Below are positions 7,727 to 17,638 of a DNA stretch of 64,000 nt, piece by piece. Position numbers and translations under genes: made by a program. The stretch comes from Stenotrophomonas sp. 704A1 (GTDB lineage: Bacteria > Pseudomonadota > Gammaproteobacteria > Xanthomonadales > Xanthomonadaceae), in contig NZ_CP130831.1 of the NCBI RefSeq assembly GCF_030549525.1, positions 3,683,501 through 3,747,500 on the forward strand, written 5' to 3'. The notes beneath the pieces are model-generated. The model worked only from the letters and a program-made list of their open reading frames with translations. It did no database searches and was not told where the DNA came from. How positions within the stretch are numbered: the stretch's first letter is position 1; each line of letters begins with the position of its first letter.

Positions 7727-10162
7727 ATGTCCGTCCGCCTGCCCGCGTCGCCGCTCGGCGTCGCCATCGCCCTCGTGCTTTCCTCCACCGCCGTCCCGGT
7801 CCTGGCCCAGGACGCCACCAACCTCGACACCGTGATCGTCACCGGCACCCGTGCCGCCGACCGCACCGTGCTCGAATCCACCTCGCCGGTGGATGTGCTC
7901 AGTGCCGAGGACATCCGCAAGGCCGGCGTGGTCAACGGCGAGCTGGGCAGTGCGCTGCAGGCATTGCTGCCGTCGTTCAATTTCCCGCGCCAGTCCAACT
8001 CCGGCGGCGCCGACCATGTGCGCGCGGCGCAGCTGCGTGGCCTGTCGCCAGACCAGGTGCTGGTACTGGTCAACGGCAAGCGCCGCCACCACACCGCGCT
8101 GGTCAACACCGACAGCAAGATCGGCAAGGGCACCACCCCGGTCGACTTCAATTCGATCCCGGTCAGCGCCATCAAGCGCATCGAAGTGCTGCGCGACGGT
8201 GCCGGCGCGCTGTACGGCTCCGATGCGGTGGCCGGCGTGATCAACGTGATCCTGGACAACGGCGGCGACGGTGGCGAGATCGAAGCCAGCTACGGCGCCA
8301 ACCACACCGATCTGAAGCCGATCGGGCGCACCCTGACCGATGGCCAGGCCGGCAACCTCAGCGCCAAGGTCGGCACCGCGCTGGGTGAGGACGGCGGCTT
8401 CCTGCGCGTGGGCCTGGAGTACAAGAAGCGCAATGGCACCAACCGCGCCGGCTTCGACCTGATTCCGCCGTGGGACCAGACCGAGGCCAATCTGGCCCTG
8501 CAGGGCAAGCGCAACTATGTGCTCGGTGATGGGGCCAGCAAGGACATCAACCTGTGGCTGAACACCGAAATCCCGGTCGGCAAGACCGCCACGTTCTACG
8601 CGTTCGGCACCTTCAACCAGCGGGATACCGAAGGCGCGAACTACTTCCGCTATCCCGATGGCGATGCCAACTGGAAGGAGGTCTATCCCAACGGTTACCG
8701 GCCGATCTCCGAAGGCGAGAACCGCGATGTGCAGGCCGTGGCCGGCCTGCGCGGCCAATGGGGCGAGTGGAGCTATGACGGCAGCCTGGATTACGGCCAG
8801 AACGACTTCACCTACCGCCTGCGGGATTCGCTCAACGCCTCGCTGGGCCCGACCAGCCCGACCCGCTTCAAGACCGCTGATTACCAGTACGCACAGACGG
8901 TGGGCAACCTCGACCTGAGCCGCGTGTTCTCGCAGAGCGACAGCATCAGCCACACCCTGGGACTGGGCGCGGAAGTGCGCCACGAGCGCTACCAGACCCG
9001 TCCGGGTGATCCGTCCAGCTATGCGGCCGGCCCGTACACCGATCGCCCGACCGGCTCGCAGGCCGGCGGTGGCCTGACCCCGCAGGATGCGGCCACCCTG
9101 TCGCGCGATGTGGCCAGTGCCTACGCCAGCCTGTCCAGCCAGTTCGGCGAGAAATTCTCCACCGATCTGGCCGCGCGCTACGAGCACAACGACGATTTCG
9201 GTGGCGAGCTGACCGGCAAGCTGGGCCTGCGCTACGCGTTCACCCCGGCCTTCGCGCTGCGCGGTGCCATCTCCAACAACTTCCGCGCACCGTCGCTGGC
9301 GCAGATCGGTTACGAATCCACCTCCACCGGCTACAACGCCGCCGGCCAGCTGGTGCAGGGTCGCCTGCTGTCGGTGAACAATCCCATTGCCCGTGGCCTG
9401 GGCGCGCAGGGCCTGAAGCCGGAAAAATCGCTGAACACCTCGCTGGGCTTCACCAGCCGCATCGGCGAACACTTCGACCTGTCGCTGGACTTCTTCCAGA
9501 TCGACATCGACGACCGCATCGCGCTGTCGGAGAGCATCACCGGCGATGCACTGACCGATTACGTGGCGACCAACTACGGCGTCAGCGGCCTGCAGAGCGC
9601 CAGTTTCTTCGTCAACGCCGCCGACACCCGCACCCGCGGTGCCGAACTGGTGGGCAACTGGCGCCAGTCGCTGGGCGATGGCCAGCTGCTGCTGACCGGC
9701 ACCTATGCGTATACCAGGACCACACTGAAGAACGTGCTGGCCACGCCCGCGCAGCTGCAGGCGCTCGACCCGGACTACGTGCTGTTCGGCATCGAAGAGA
9801 CCAATACCCTCACCGATGCCACCCCGCGCACCCGCGGCAGTTTCTCGGCCAGCTGGAGCAACGACCGCTGGTCGCTGAGCAGCCGCGTGAACCGCTACGG
9901 CAGCGTCACCCGCGTGTTCAACTTCGGCGATGGCTACATCCCGCGCCAGACCTACCAGGCCGAGTGGCAGCTGGATGCCGAAGTGGAATACCGGATCAGC
10001 CCGCAGTGGAGCGTGGCCATCGGCGGACAGAACCTGACCGACAACTACCCGGATCGCTCCAACGAGGACATCCACTATTTCGGCAACCTGCCGTACGACG
10101 TGCTGTCCCCGATCGGCAGCAACGGTGCGTACTACTACGGCCGCGTCCGCTATACGTTCTGA
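7727..10162 (+). CDS. TonB-dependent outer-membrane receptor
   Basis: 811 residues. A signal peptide (about 1-27, ending VLAQ) is followed by the TonB box LDTVIVTGTR and a plug domain with VLVLVNGKRRHH and GAGALYGSDAVAGVINVI, the hallmark plug motif. The rest is a 22-strand-type beta barrel ending in ...GRVRYTF with the terminal Phe needed for outer-membrane insertion. It imports a substrate using the TonB-ExbBD energy system. There is no neighbouring siderophore or sugar gene that fixes the ligand. The unusually complete plug motif with NGKRRHHTALVN is typical of Xanthomonadaceae receptors of unknown ligand. Confidence 0.9.
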   Translation: MSVRLPASPLGVAIALVLSSTAVPVLAQDATNLDTVIVTGTRAADRTVLESTSPVDVLSAEDIRKAGVVNGELGSALQALLPSFNFPRQSNSGGADHVRAAQLRGLSPDQVLVLVNGKRRHHTALVNTDSKIGKGTTPVDFNSIPVSAIKRIEVLRDGAGALYGSDAVAGVINVILDNGGDGGEIEASYGANHTDLKPIGRTLTDGQAGNLSAKVGTALGEDGGFLRVGLEYKKRNGTNRAGFDLIPPWDQTEANLALQGKRNYVLGDGASKDINLWLNTEIPVGKTATFYAFGTFNQRDTEGANYFRYPDGDANWKEVYPNGYRPISEGENRDVQAVAGLRGQWGEWSYDGSLDYGQNDFTYRLRDSLNASLGPTSPTRFKTADYQYAQTVGNLDLSRVFSQSDSISHTLGLGAEVRHERYQTRPGDPSSYAAGPYTDRPTGSQAGGGLTPQDAATLSRDVASAYASLSSQFGEKFSTDLAARYEHNDDFGGELTGKLGLRYAFTPAFALRGAISNNFRAPSLAQIGYESTSTGYNAAGQLVQGRLLSVNNPIARGLGAQGLKPEKSLNTSLGFTSRIGEHFDLSLDFFQIDIDDRIALSESITGDALTDYVATNYGVSGLQSASFFVNAADTRTRGAELVGNWRQSLGDGQLLLTGTYAYTRTTLKNVLATPAQLQALDPDYVLFGIEETNTLTDATPRTRGSFSASWSNDRWSLSSRVNRYGSVTRVFNFGDGYIPRQTYQAEWQLDAEVEYRISPQWSVAIGGQNLTDNYPDRSNEDIHYFGNLPYDVLSPIGSNGAYYYGRVRYTF

Positions 10163-10175
10163 TCGCTCCGGGTGG

Positions 10176-10196
10176 GTGCGGACCGTGGGTCCGCAC
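10176..10196 (+). repeat. Intergenic palindrome GTGCGGACC / GGTCCGCAC
   Basis: A perfect 9-bp inverted repeat with a 3-nt spacer, 14 bp after the TonB receptor stop. The preceding CCGGGTGGGTGCGGACC also occurs, in reverse orientation, downstream of the lipase gene at about 18877-18905, so this is a dispersed repeat. It may terminate receptor transcription. Confidence 0.6.
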
Positions 10197-10313
10197 TGCC
10201 GGGGTTCGATGCAGCGCTGGCCTGCCGTGCCGCCCACGCGCGGCACCCACCGAAGCAAGGCCGTAGCCTGCCCTCGACCCCACGTACACGCCCGCGCTGG
10301 CAAGCTGGGCGTC

Positions 10314-11072
10314 ATGGCTGAACCGCTCCCCCTGCGTCCGCCACCTCCATTGCTGGACGACGCCTGTGCGTTGTTCCTCGATGTGGATGGCACCCTCATT
10401 GAATTCGCCGCACGCCCGGATGCCGTGCAGCTCCTGCCCGATGTGCGTGAGGCCATCGGCCGCATCAGTGATCGCCTGGAAGGCGCGGTGGCACTGGTCA
10501 GTGGCCGGCCACTGGAGCAGCTGGACCAGCTGTTCGCGCCGCTGCAGCTCCCCGCCGCTGGCCTGCACGGGCATGAACTGCGCTCACAGCAAGGGCGGGT
10601 GCTGCGTGATGAACAGGATGACGATACCGCCGACTGGCTGCACGCTCTGCACCAGCAGGCGATGCGATTCGCGCATGGCCATCCGGGCGTGCTGGTGGAA
10701 GACAAGGGCGTGGGCCTGGCGTTGCACTGGCGCGGTGCACCGCATGCCGCCAGCGAGGTGCGTGCGTTTGCCGACCGTCACGTGCGCGGACGCAGCAGTT
10801 ACCGCCTGCAGCCCGGCGACCACGTCGTGGAGTTCGTCCCGGTCGGCACCGACAAGGGCCGTGCGGTACGCCGGTTGATGCAGTACCTGCCCTTCCGCGG
10901 ACGCCTGCCGGTGTTTCTCGGCGACGATCTGACCGATGAATTCGGCTTCGAGGCAGCCAACGGCCTGCACGGCTGGAGCGTGCTCGTCGGCCAACGTGAA
11001 TCCAGCGCGGCGGTGTTCGCGCTGCCCGACATACGCAGCGTGCACGCCTGGTTGCGTGAGAATGCGTACTGA
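10314..11072 (+). CDS. otsB: Trehalose-6-phosphate phosphatase
   Basis: 252 residues, standard for OtsB. A HAD-superfamily phosphatase that removes phosphate from trehalose-6-phosphate. HAD motif I is FLDVDGTL (nucleophile Asp plus acid/base Asp), motif II includes VALVSGRPL, and motif IV is FLGDDLTDE. The ATG at 10314 (MAEPLPLRPPP) starts just before the domain. It is the first gene of a trehalose operon: 41 bp separate it from the GH15 gene, which in turn overlaps otsA. In many bacteria the pathway responds to osmotic or desiccation stress; no promoter was identified here. Confidence 0.92.
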   Translation: MAEPLPLRPPPPLLDDACALFLDVDGTLIEFAARPDAVQLLPDVREAIGRISDRLEGAVALVSGRPLEQLDQLFAPLQLPAAGLHGHELRSQQGRVLRDEQDDDTADWLHALHQQAMRFAHGHPGVLVEDKGVGLALHWRGAPHAASEVRAFADRHVRGRSSYRLQPGDHVVEFVPVGTDKGRAVRRLMQYLPFRGRLPVFLGDDLTDEFGFEAANGLHGWSVLVGQRESSAAVFALPDIRSVHAWLRENAY

Positions 11073-11113
11073 CCCCGGCCGCCCCCACGGCCGCAACCGA
11101 GATTTCCCGTGTG

Positions 11114-12895
11114 ATGACCCAACCCGATCTTGATCTGGGCGTGGTCGGCAACGGCAGCTTCGGCGCCCTGGTCGACAAACATGCCCGTGTTGTCTGGAGT
11201 TGCCTGCCGACATTCGACGGCGACCCGACCTTCTGTGCACTGCTCGGCCCCAACCAGCAGACCGGCGGCGATTTCGCCATCGAGCTGGAAGACCTGGTCG
11301 ACAGCGAGCAGGAATACCTGAGCAATACCGCGATCCTGCGCACCGTACTGCGCGATGCGCACGGTGGCGCGCTGGAGATCATCGATTTCGCGCCGCGCTG
11401 GCGCCAGAACGACCGCTTCTACCGGCCCGTCAGCCTGATCCGCCAGGTGCGGCCGCTGGCCGGCAGCCCCCGCATCGTGATCCGCGCGCGGCCGCTGGCC
11501 GACTGGGGCGCGCGCGTTCCCGAATCCACCTGGGGCAGCAACCACGTGCGCTGGATCCTGCCCGAGCATGTCCTGCGCCTGACCACCGATGTTCCGGTGC
11601 GCTTCGTGCGTGACGGCCTGCCGTTCGTGCTCAACCATCCGATCCATCTGATCCTGGGCGTGGATGAATCGCTGAACCGCTCCATCAGCGGCTACGTGCA
11701 GGAAGCCTTCCAGCGTACCCGCGATTACTGGCGCGAATGGGTGCGCTACCTGTCCATCCCGCTGGAATGGCAGGACGCGGTGATCCGCAGCGCGATCACC
11801 CTCAAACTGTGCCAGTACGAAGACAGCGGCGCGATCATCGCTGCGATGACCACGTCGATCCCGGAAGCGCCCGGCAGCGTGCGCAACTGGGATTACCGCT
11901 ACTGCTGGCTGCGCGACGCTGCGTTCGTGGTGCGCGCGCTGAACCGGCTCGGCGCCACCCGCACGATGGAGCAGTTCCTCGGCTACATCTTCAACCTGGC
12001 CACCACCGACGGCACGCTGCAGCCGCTGTACGGCATCGGCTTCGAGGCCCGGCTGGACGAGGACGAAGTGCCTTCGCTGTCCGGCTACCGCGGCATGGGA
12101 CCGGTGCGTCGCGGCAATCTGGCCTGGGTGCAGCGCCAGCACGACGTCTACGGCAGCGTGGTGCTGGCCTCCACGCAGCTGTTCTTCGACCGCCGCCTGC
12201 AGGACCCGGGCGACAGCCACACCTTCGCCCGGCTGGAGCCATTGGGTGAACAGGCGTTCGCCCTGCACGACGTACCCGACGCTGGCCTGTGGGAGTTCCG
12301 TGGCCGCACCGAAGTGCACACCTATACCAGTGCGATGTGCTGGGCCGCGTGCGATCGCCTGTGCAAGATCGCCGTGCGCCTCAAGCGCGACGACCGCGCG
12401 CAGTACTGGCGCGGGCGTGCCGACACCATCCACGCACGCATCATGGAAAAGGCCTGGAGCGAGGAGCTCGGCCACTTCACCGATACCTTCGGCGGGCATC
12501 GCCTGGATGCCTCCCTGCTGCTGCTGGCTGACATCGGCTTCATCGATGCCACCGATGCGCGTTTCGTCGCCACCGTCGAAGCCATCGGCCGCGACCTCAA
12601 GCATGGCAACGCGCTCTACCGCTACATCGCCCCGGATGATTTCGGCGAGCCGGAAACCAGCTTCACCATCTGCACGTTCTGGTACATCGACGCGTTGGCG
12701 GCGATCGGGCGCCTGGACGAAGCGCGCGACATGTTCGAGGCCCTGCTGCAGCAGCGCAACCATCTGGGCCTGCTGTCCGAAGACCTCGCCTTTGATGGCG
12801 GCGAGGCCTGGGGCAACTTCCCGCAGACCTATTCGCATGTCGGCCTGATCACCGCAGCGATGCGTCTGTCGCGTTCCTGGCAGGAGGCATCATGA
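11114..12895 (+). CDS. Glycoside hydrolase family 15 protein
   Basis: 593 residues, lacking a signal peptide. The N-terminal part (DLGVVGNGSFGALVDKHARVVW) and the catalytic (alpha/alpha)6 barrel with NWDYRYCWLRDAAF and SGYRGMGPVRRGN match GH15 glucoamylase/trehalase-like proteins. The family cleaves alpha-glucosidic bonds; some bacterial members are trehalases, which suits this location. Two candidate starts, GTG 11111 and ATG 11114, are adjacent. The last codons overlap otsA by 4 bp (ATGA), so the two are translationally coupled. Confidence 0.85.
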   Translation: MTQPDLDLGVVGNGSFGALVDKHARVVWSCLPTFDGDPTFCALLGPNQQTGGDFAIELEDLVDSEQEYLSNTAILRTVLRDAHGGALEIIDFAPRWRQNDRFYRPVSLIRQVRPLAGSPRIVIRARPLADWGARVPESTWGSNHVRWILPEHVLRLTTDVPVRFVRDGLPFVLNHPIHLILGVDESLNRSISGYVQEAFQRTRDYWREWVRYLSIPLEWQDAVIRSAITLKLCQYEDSGAIIAAMTTSIPEAPGSVRNWDYRYCWLRDAAFVVRALNRLGATRTMEQFLGYIFNLATTDGTLQPLYGIGFEARLDEDEVPSLSGYRGMGPVRRGNLAWVQRQHDVYGSVVLASTQLFFDRRLQDPGDSHTFARLEPLGEQAFALHDVPDAGLWEFRGRTEVHTYTSAMCWAACDRLCKIAVRLKRDDRAQYWRGRADTIHARIMEKAWSEELGHFTDTFGGHRLDASLLLLADIGFIDATDARFVATVEAIGRDLKHGNALYRYIAPDDFGEPETSFTICTFWYIDALAAIGRLDEARDMFEALLQQRNHLGLLSEDLAFDGGEAWGNFPQTYSHVGLITAAMRLSRSWQEAS

Positions 12896-14256
12896 GCCGT
12901 CTGGTGGTGGTTTCCAACCGCGTGGCGGTGCCCGGCGAAAACCGCGCCGGTGGCCTCGCCGTCGGCCTGCTGGCGGCGCTGAAGGAACGCGGCGGCCTGT
13001 GGTTCGGCTGGAGCGGCAAGAGCGTACGCGAGGGCAGTGGCACGCTGCATGAGCAGCGCGATGGCGATATCCAGTACGTCACGATGGACCTGGCCAAGCG
13101 TGATGTCGACGGCTACTACAACGGCTTCGCCAACCGCACGCTGTGGCCGCTGCTGCACTTCCGCCTGGACCTGGTCGACTACGACCGCGGCACCCGCGAG
13201 ACCTATCACAAGGTCAATGCCCTGTTCGCCGACAAGCTGGCGCCCCTGCTGCGCGAAGACGACATCGTCTGGATCCACGATTACCACCTGATTCCGCTAG
13301 GCGCCATGCTGCGCGAGCGCGGCATCGGCTGCCGCATCGGCTTCTTCCTGCACATCCCGATGCCCTCGGCCGACCTGCTGCAGGCGATGCCCGACCACCT
13401 GCGCCTGTTCTCCGCGCTGTATGCCTACGATCTGGTCGGCTTCCAGACCCAACGCGATGCCGACCGCTTCCAGACCTACCTGCGCCTGTTCGGCGGCGGC
13501 CGCGTGCACGACAACGGGGAACTGGAAGCGCCCGGCGGGCGCCGGTTCCGGGCCGCAGCGTTCCCGATCGGCATCGACACCGCGCTGATCGCCCGCCAGG
13601 CCAGCACCGCCGCCAGCAAGGCGGCGGTGAAGAACCTGCGCGGCAGCCTGCGCGATCGCCAGCTGGCCATCGGCGTGGACCGGCTGGACTACTCCAAGGG
13701 CCTGCCGGAGCGCTTCCTCGGTTTCGAGCGCTACCTGCAGCGCCATCCCGACCAGCGCGGTTCGCTGACCTACCTGCAGATCGCCCCGGTCTCGCGCGGC
13801 GACGTCACCGAGTACCGGCAGCTGCGCAGCCAGCTGGAGCAGATCGCCGGGCACATCAACGGTGGCCACGCCGAACCCGATTGGACACCGCTGCGCTACG
13901 TCAACCAGAACTTCACCCACGCCACGCTCACCGGGTTCTACCGCGCCGCTGCGGTCGGACTGGTCACGCCGCTGCGCGATGGCATGAATCTGGTCGCCAA
14001 GGAGTACGTGGCCTCGCAGGATCCGGACGATCCCGGGGTGCTGGTGCTGTCCCTGCTGGCCGGTGCCGCCGATGAACTGAAGCAGGCGCTGCTGGTCAAT
14101 CCGCATGACCTGGACGGCGTTGCCGACGCCATCGCCACGGCCGCCACGATGTCGCTGCGCAAACGCCAGGAACGCTGGCACGCAATGATGGACCACCTGC
14201 GCACCTACGACATCAACCACTGGCGCCGCAGCTATCTGGAGGCGCTGGAGGGCTGA
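12892..14256 (+). CDS. otsA: Trehalose-6-phosphate synthase
   Basis: 454 residues, a GT20 glycosyltransferase joining UDP-glucose to glucose-6-phosphate. The start [14 protein letters not shown], the [13 protein letters not shown] motif, the [15 protein letters not shown] segment and the C-terminal [16 protein letters not shown] nucleotide-binding signature are all present. Its ATG overlaps the GH15 stop, so otsB - GH15 - otsA behaves as one operon that both makes trehalose and probably degrades it or a related glucan. It is convergent with the DCC protein gene. Confidence 0.95.
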   Translation: MSRLVVVSNRVAVPGENRAGGLAVGLLAALKERGGLWFGWSGKSVREGSGTLHEQRDGDIQYVTMDLAKRDVDGYYNGFANRTLWPLLHFRLDLVDYDRGTRETYHKVNALFADKLAPLLREDDIVWIHDYHLIPLGAMLRERGIGCRIGFFLHIPMPSADLLQAMPDHLRLFSALYAYDLVGFQTQRDADRFQTYLRLFGGGRVHDNGELEAPGGRRFRAAAFPIGIDTALIARQASTAASKAAVKNLRGSLRDRQLAIGVDRLDYSKGLPERFLGFERYLQRHPDQRGSLTYLQIAPVSRGDVTEYRQLRSQLEQIAGHINGGHAEPDWTPLRYVNQNFTHATLTGFYRAAAVGLVTPLRDGMNLVAKEYVASQDPDDPGVLVLSLLAGAADELKQALLVNPHDLDGVADAIATAATMSLRKRQERWHAMMDHLRTYDINHWRRSYLEALEG

Positions 14257-14291
14257 GTCCGGCGGCAGCGCCGTGCCCTGCCCGGCGCCGC

Positions 14292-14699
14292 TCAGTCCAG
14301 GAATCGCGCAGCCTGTTCCGGACTGGGCAGAAGGCAGGCGTCGTGGCGCCCGAACCAGCGATAGCGATTGCGTGCCAGCAGCCGATAGGCGCGATCCCGC
14401 CATGCGCGCGGCAGCAGCCGCAGCACGGCGGCCAGGCGCCACCCACCGCCCAACCCGGCCAGCACGCGCAGGATCGCCTCGGTATCGGTCCACGCGCCGC
14501 GCGCATCCAGCAGCAGGAACGAGCTGGGATCGCACGGGTCCAGCCCATGCGCGCGCAGCAGCGCACTGCCCTGCGCGCCCTGCATCGCCGCGAAACGGTA
14601 GCGGCGCTGACGGTCGAACCGCAGCAGGAAACGGACCCATCGGCTGCACAGCGCACAGGCGCCGTCGAAGACGATCACCGGGCCCGCAGCCAGGTTCAT
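14292..14699 (-). CDS. DCC-family thiol-disulfide oxidoreductase (DUF393)
   Basis: 135 residues. The family signature is VIVFDGACALCSRWVRFLL, where the DxxCxxC (DGACALC) gives the DCC name, a thioredoxin-like fold. The ATG at 14699 overlaps the stop of pgeF (ATGA), placing it as the last gene of an rluD-pgeF-DCC operon. The biological substrate is unknown. Confidence 0.8.
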   Translation of the reverse strand: MNLAAGPVIVFDGACALCSRWVRFLLRFDRQRRYRFAAMQGAQGSALLRAHGLDPCDPSSFLLLDARGAWTDTEAILRVLAGLGGGWRLAAVLRLLPRAWRDRAYRLLARNRYRWFGRHDACLLPSPEQAARFLD

Positions 14700-15463
14700 T
14701 CCATCCACACCAGCGTTGCCATGCGACCGGTGCGGCGGTCGCGGCGGTGCGAATACAGATCCGGATCCGCCATCGTCGACACCGTGCCGCCGTGGATCGC
14801 CGCCGGATCCATGCCTGCCGCCTGCAGGCGCTGCCGCGCCAGTGCGAACAGGTCCACGCGCCAGTGCCCGGCACGGGTCGCCACGAAGGCTGCTGCGGCA
14901 GCCGGATCGTGGCCGACGAAGGCGTGGTACACCTCTTCGCCGATCTCGTAGTCGGCCGGGCCCGCTGCCGGCCCCAGCCAGGCGCGCAGCTGCGCCGGCG
15001 GCGTCTGCATCGCAGCCACCGCCGCCTCCAGCATGCCGTCGGCCAGGCCACGCCAGCCGGCGTGCGCGGCTCCCACTTCACTGCCATCGGCAGCGGCGAA
15101 CACCACCGGCAGGCAATCGGCGGTGAGTATCGCCAGCACCACGCCGCGCACCGATGTCACCGCAGCGTCGGCCACCGGCTCACTGGCCCCCTCCACCGGT
15201 GGAGCATCGAAACGCAGCACGGTGGCGCTGTGCACCTGGCGCAGCCAGTGCGGCGCCGACGGCAGTGACAGCCCCTGGCGCAGCAGCTGCCGGTTGTGCT
15301 CGACGTTGGCCGGCGTATCGCCATCGGCCGCATGCCGGTTGCCCAGGTTGAACTGCGCGAACGGCGCCGGCGAAATGCCCGCGCCGTGGCGCCGCGTGGT
15401 CAGCGCGCGCACGCCCGCGGGCGCCGGCCAGTCAGCCTCCAGCAGCGGCAGTGCGGTGGTCAT
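14696..15463 (-). CDS. pgeF: Peptidoglycan editing factor / polyphenol-oxidase-like YfiH
   Basis: 255 residues. Members of the YfiH/PgeF (multicopper-laccase-like, DUF152) family are cytoplasmic and are reported to act on purine nucleosides and in peptidoglycan precursor editing. Zinc-binding and active-site features seen are VLAILTADCLPVVFA (Cys), AAHAGWRGLADGML (His) and the QVHSATV segment. It starts with an ATG that overlaps the rluD stop (TGATG); a GTG three bases upstream is the alternative. Gene order rluD-pgeF is common in Gammaproteobacteria. Confidence 0.88.
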   Translation of the reverse strand: MTTALPLLEADWPAPAGVRALTTRRHGAGISPAPFAQFNLGNRHAADGDTPANVEHNRQLLRQGLSLPSAPHWLRQVHSATVLRFDAPPVEGASEPVADAAVTSVRGVVLAILTADCLPVVFAAADGSEVGAAHAGWRGLADGMLEAAVAAMQTPPAQLRAWLGPAAGPADYEIGEEVYHAFVGHDPAAAAAFVATRAGHWRVDLFALARQRLQAAGMDPAAIHGGTVSTMADPDLYSHRRDRRTGRMATLVWME

Positions 15464-16452
15464 CACCAGCGGTCCCGCTCGCGTTCGGCGAAGGCGGCGC
15501 TGTCTTCGCGCAGCACCTTCATCAGGTGCAGCATGTCGGCCGGCACCGGTGCGCTGTTGCGCACCTGCTCGCCGGTCACCGGATGCACGAACTCCAGGGT
15601 TTCCGCATGCAGGGCCTGACGCTTGAAGCCACGCAGCGCGGCCACCAGCTCATCGCTGGCGCCCTTGGGCAGCTTCAACGCGCCGCCGTACAGCGGGTCA
15701 CCGACGATCGGGTGGCGCAGGTGCGCCATGTGCACGCGGATCTGGTGGGTACGGCCGGTTTCCAGCCGGCATTCCAGCGCGGTATGCGCGCGGAAGCGCT
15801 CACGCAGGCGGTAATGGGTCACCGCCTCCTTGCCGTCTTCGCGCACGCCCATCTTCAGGCGGTCGCGCGGATGGCGGTCGATCGGCGCATCGGCGGTTCC
15901 GCCCGCCACCAGCGCGCCCATCACCACGGCCAGGTACTGGCGGTGCACGTCACGCGCGGCCAGCTGCTCGACCAGCGCGGTCTGCGCTTCCAGCGTACGC
16001 GCCACCACCATCACGCCACTGGTGTCCTTGTCCAGGCGGTGCACGATGCCGGCGCGCGGCAGCACGGCCACCGACGGGTCGCGGTACAGCAGCGCGTTGA
16101 CCAGGGTGCCGCTGTGGTTGCCGGCGCCGGGATGGACCACCAGGCCCACCGGCTTGTTGATCACCAGCAGGTGCTCATCCTCGAACAGCACGTCCAGCGC
16201 GATGTCCTCCGGCTCGGCGGTGGTCTGGGTTTCCAGCACCACCTGCAGGGTGACCACCTCGCCGCCGCGCAGCGGATCGCGAGGACGGGCCTGGGCGCCG
16301 TCCAGCAGGACGTCGCCGGCCTTGATCCACTCGGTCAGGCGCGAGCGCGAGTACTCGGGGAACAGTTCGGCCACGACCGCGTCGAAACGGCGACCGGCAG
16401 AGGTGTCGGGGACTACGGCCTGGCGGGCCGATTCGGAGGGTTGTTCAGACAT
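15463..16452 (-). CDS. rluD: 23S rRNA pseudouridine synthase
   Basis: 329 residues. An N-terminal S4 RNA-binding domain (about 25-75, with [19 protein letters not shown]) is followed by the RluA-family catalytic domain. The catalytic motif [12 protein letters not shown], with the nucleophilic Asp, is intact. The family enzyme makes pseudouridines in helix 69 of 23S rRNA. The ATG at 16452 was chosen over an in-frame ATG four codons upstream because the S4 domain spacing fits. It is divergent from bamD, the usual neighbour. Confidence 0.93.
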   Translation of the reverse strand: MSEQPSESARQAVVPDTSAGRRFDAVVAELFPEYSRSRLTEWIKAGDVLLDGAQARPRDPLRGGEVVTLQVVLETQTTAEPEDIALDVLFEDEHLLVINKPVGLVVHPGAGNHSGTLVNALLYRDPSVAVLPRAGIVHRLDKDTSGVMVVARTLEAQTALVEQLAARDVHRQYLAVVMGALVAGGTADAPIDRHPRDRLKMGVREDGKEAVTHYRLRERFRAHTALECRLETGRTHQIRVHMAHLRHPIVGDPLYGGALKLPKGASDELVAALRGFKRQALHAETLEFVHPVTGEQVRNSAPVPADMLHLMKVLREDSAAFAERERDRW

Positions 16453-16565
16453 GGCAGGGGGCATCTTTGAAATTTTGGGGTCCCGGCGGACCGGTTTCAG
16501 TCGCTGGACAGGACACTAGGCTATCATCGACCCTTCGTATTCCAGCCGCGTCCCGCCTTGACCCC

Positions 16566-17450
16566 ATGATCCGACGCTCCGCCCTGCTCTCCGCGCCCGT
16601 CCGCCTCACCGCCCTGCTGCTGGTGCTGGTCATCGTCGCCACCGGCTGCAACCGCGGCACCAAGGGCGATCGCCCTGATGAAGGCACCCCGGTTGAACAG
16701 CTCTATGAAAAGAGCCACAAGCTGATGGAAGGTGGCAACTGGAGCGGCGCTGAAGCCAGCTTCCGTCGCCTGGTGGCCCAGTACCCCTACGGCCCGTACA
16801 CCGAGCAGGCGATGATCGAATCGGCCTATGCCCAGTACAAGGCCGGCAAGCACGATGACGCCGTGTCCAGCATCGACCGCTTCATCCGCACCTACCCGAC
16901 CCATCGCAACATCGCCTACCTGTACTACCTGCGCGGCCTGGCCAACTCCAACCGCAATACGGTTTTCCTGCGCCGCGTATGGTCCCTGGACGCCAGCCGT
17001 CGCGATCTGTCCACGCCGCATCAGGCGTATTCAGACTTCAACGTGGTGGTCGACCGCTACCCGAACAGCCGCTACGCCGCGGATGCGCGTCAGCGCATGC
17101 TGGTGCTGCGTGACGTGTTCGCCCAGCATGAGCTCGACAACGCCCTGTACTACATGCGCCGTGGCGCCTGGGTCTCGGCCGCCGGTCGCGCCAACTACCT
17201 GCTGGAGACCTACCCGCAGAGCGCGTTCCAGAACGACGCGGTGGCGGTGCTGGCCGATTCCTACACCCACCTGGGCAACAAGACCCTGGCCGACGACGCC
17301 CGCCGCGTCCTGCAGCTGAACCAGCCGGATCACCCGTGGCTGGAGGGCAAGTGGCCGAAGTACCCGTGGATGATCCGCAAGCTGAACCCGTTTGCCGGCG
17401 AGAAGTCCGCCGCCACCGGCCAGCGCAACGCGCGACTGGAAAAGAAATAA
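16566..17450 (+). CDS. bamD: Outer membrane protein assembly factor BamD
   Basis: 294 residues with a lipoprotein signal ending VIVATGC, so Cys28 is the lipidated residue. Five tetratricopeptide-like repeats follow (for example EGGNWSGAEASFRRLVAQYP-type helices). BamD is the essential lipoprotein of the BAM complex that folds outer-membrane proteins. The ATG at 16566 starts the signal peptide; an in-frame upstream start would give no signal. A TAGGCTATCAT box at 16515-16525 may hold its -10 element. Confidence 0.95.
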   Translation: MIRRSALLSAPVRLTALLLVLVIVATGCNRGTKGDRPDEGTPVEQLYEKSHKLMEGGNWSGAEASFRRLVAQYPYGPYTEQAMIESAYAQYKAGKHDDAVSSIDRFIRTYPTHRNIAYLYYLRGLANSNRNTVFLRRVWSLDASRRDLSTPHQAYSDFNVVVDRYPNSRYAADARQRMLVLRDVFAQHELDNALYYMRRGAWVSAAGRANYLLETYPQSAFQNDAVAVLADSYTHLGNKTLADDARRVLQLNQPDHPWLEGKWPKYPWMIRKLNPFAGEKSAATGQRNARLEKK

Positions 17451-17454
17451 GAAG

Positions 17455-17482
17455 AGGGCCCCGAACGGGGCCCTTTCCTTTT
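17455..17482 (+). terminator. Rho-independent terminator of bamD
   Basis: Stem AGGGCCCC / GGGGCCCT with a GAAC loop, followed by TTCCTTTT, five bases after the bamD stop codon. Confidence 0.85.
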
Positions 17483-17507
17483 GTAGAGTCGCGCCATGCT
17501 CGACTGC
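17483..17507 (+). repeat. GTAG-type palindromic repeat
   Basis: Begins GTAGAGTCG, has a short central spacer and returns as TCGACTGC, an imperfect copy of the GTAG REP family. It follows directly on the bamD terminator. The rest of the gap to 17638 shows nothing further that I can name. Confidence 0.5.
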
Positions 17508-17638
17508 TTCCGGCCGGGTGGACCGGCCACCTAGGAGTTCTACGAATTGCCGGCCAGTGCGACGTCGTTCGCTGCCGGCACCGGCCTGGCACCTCCACAC
17601 TGCGGCGCAACGGCCATCCCGGCCGGCAAGGAGCCCGC

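Noticed and set aside
7637..10705. A 1022-codon minus-strand open frame opposite the TonB receptor
   Set aside because: It mirrors the receptor and otsB codons and has no domain character.
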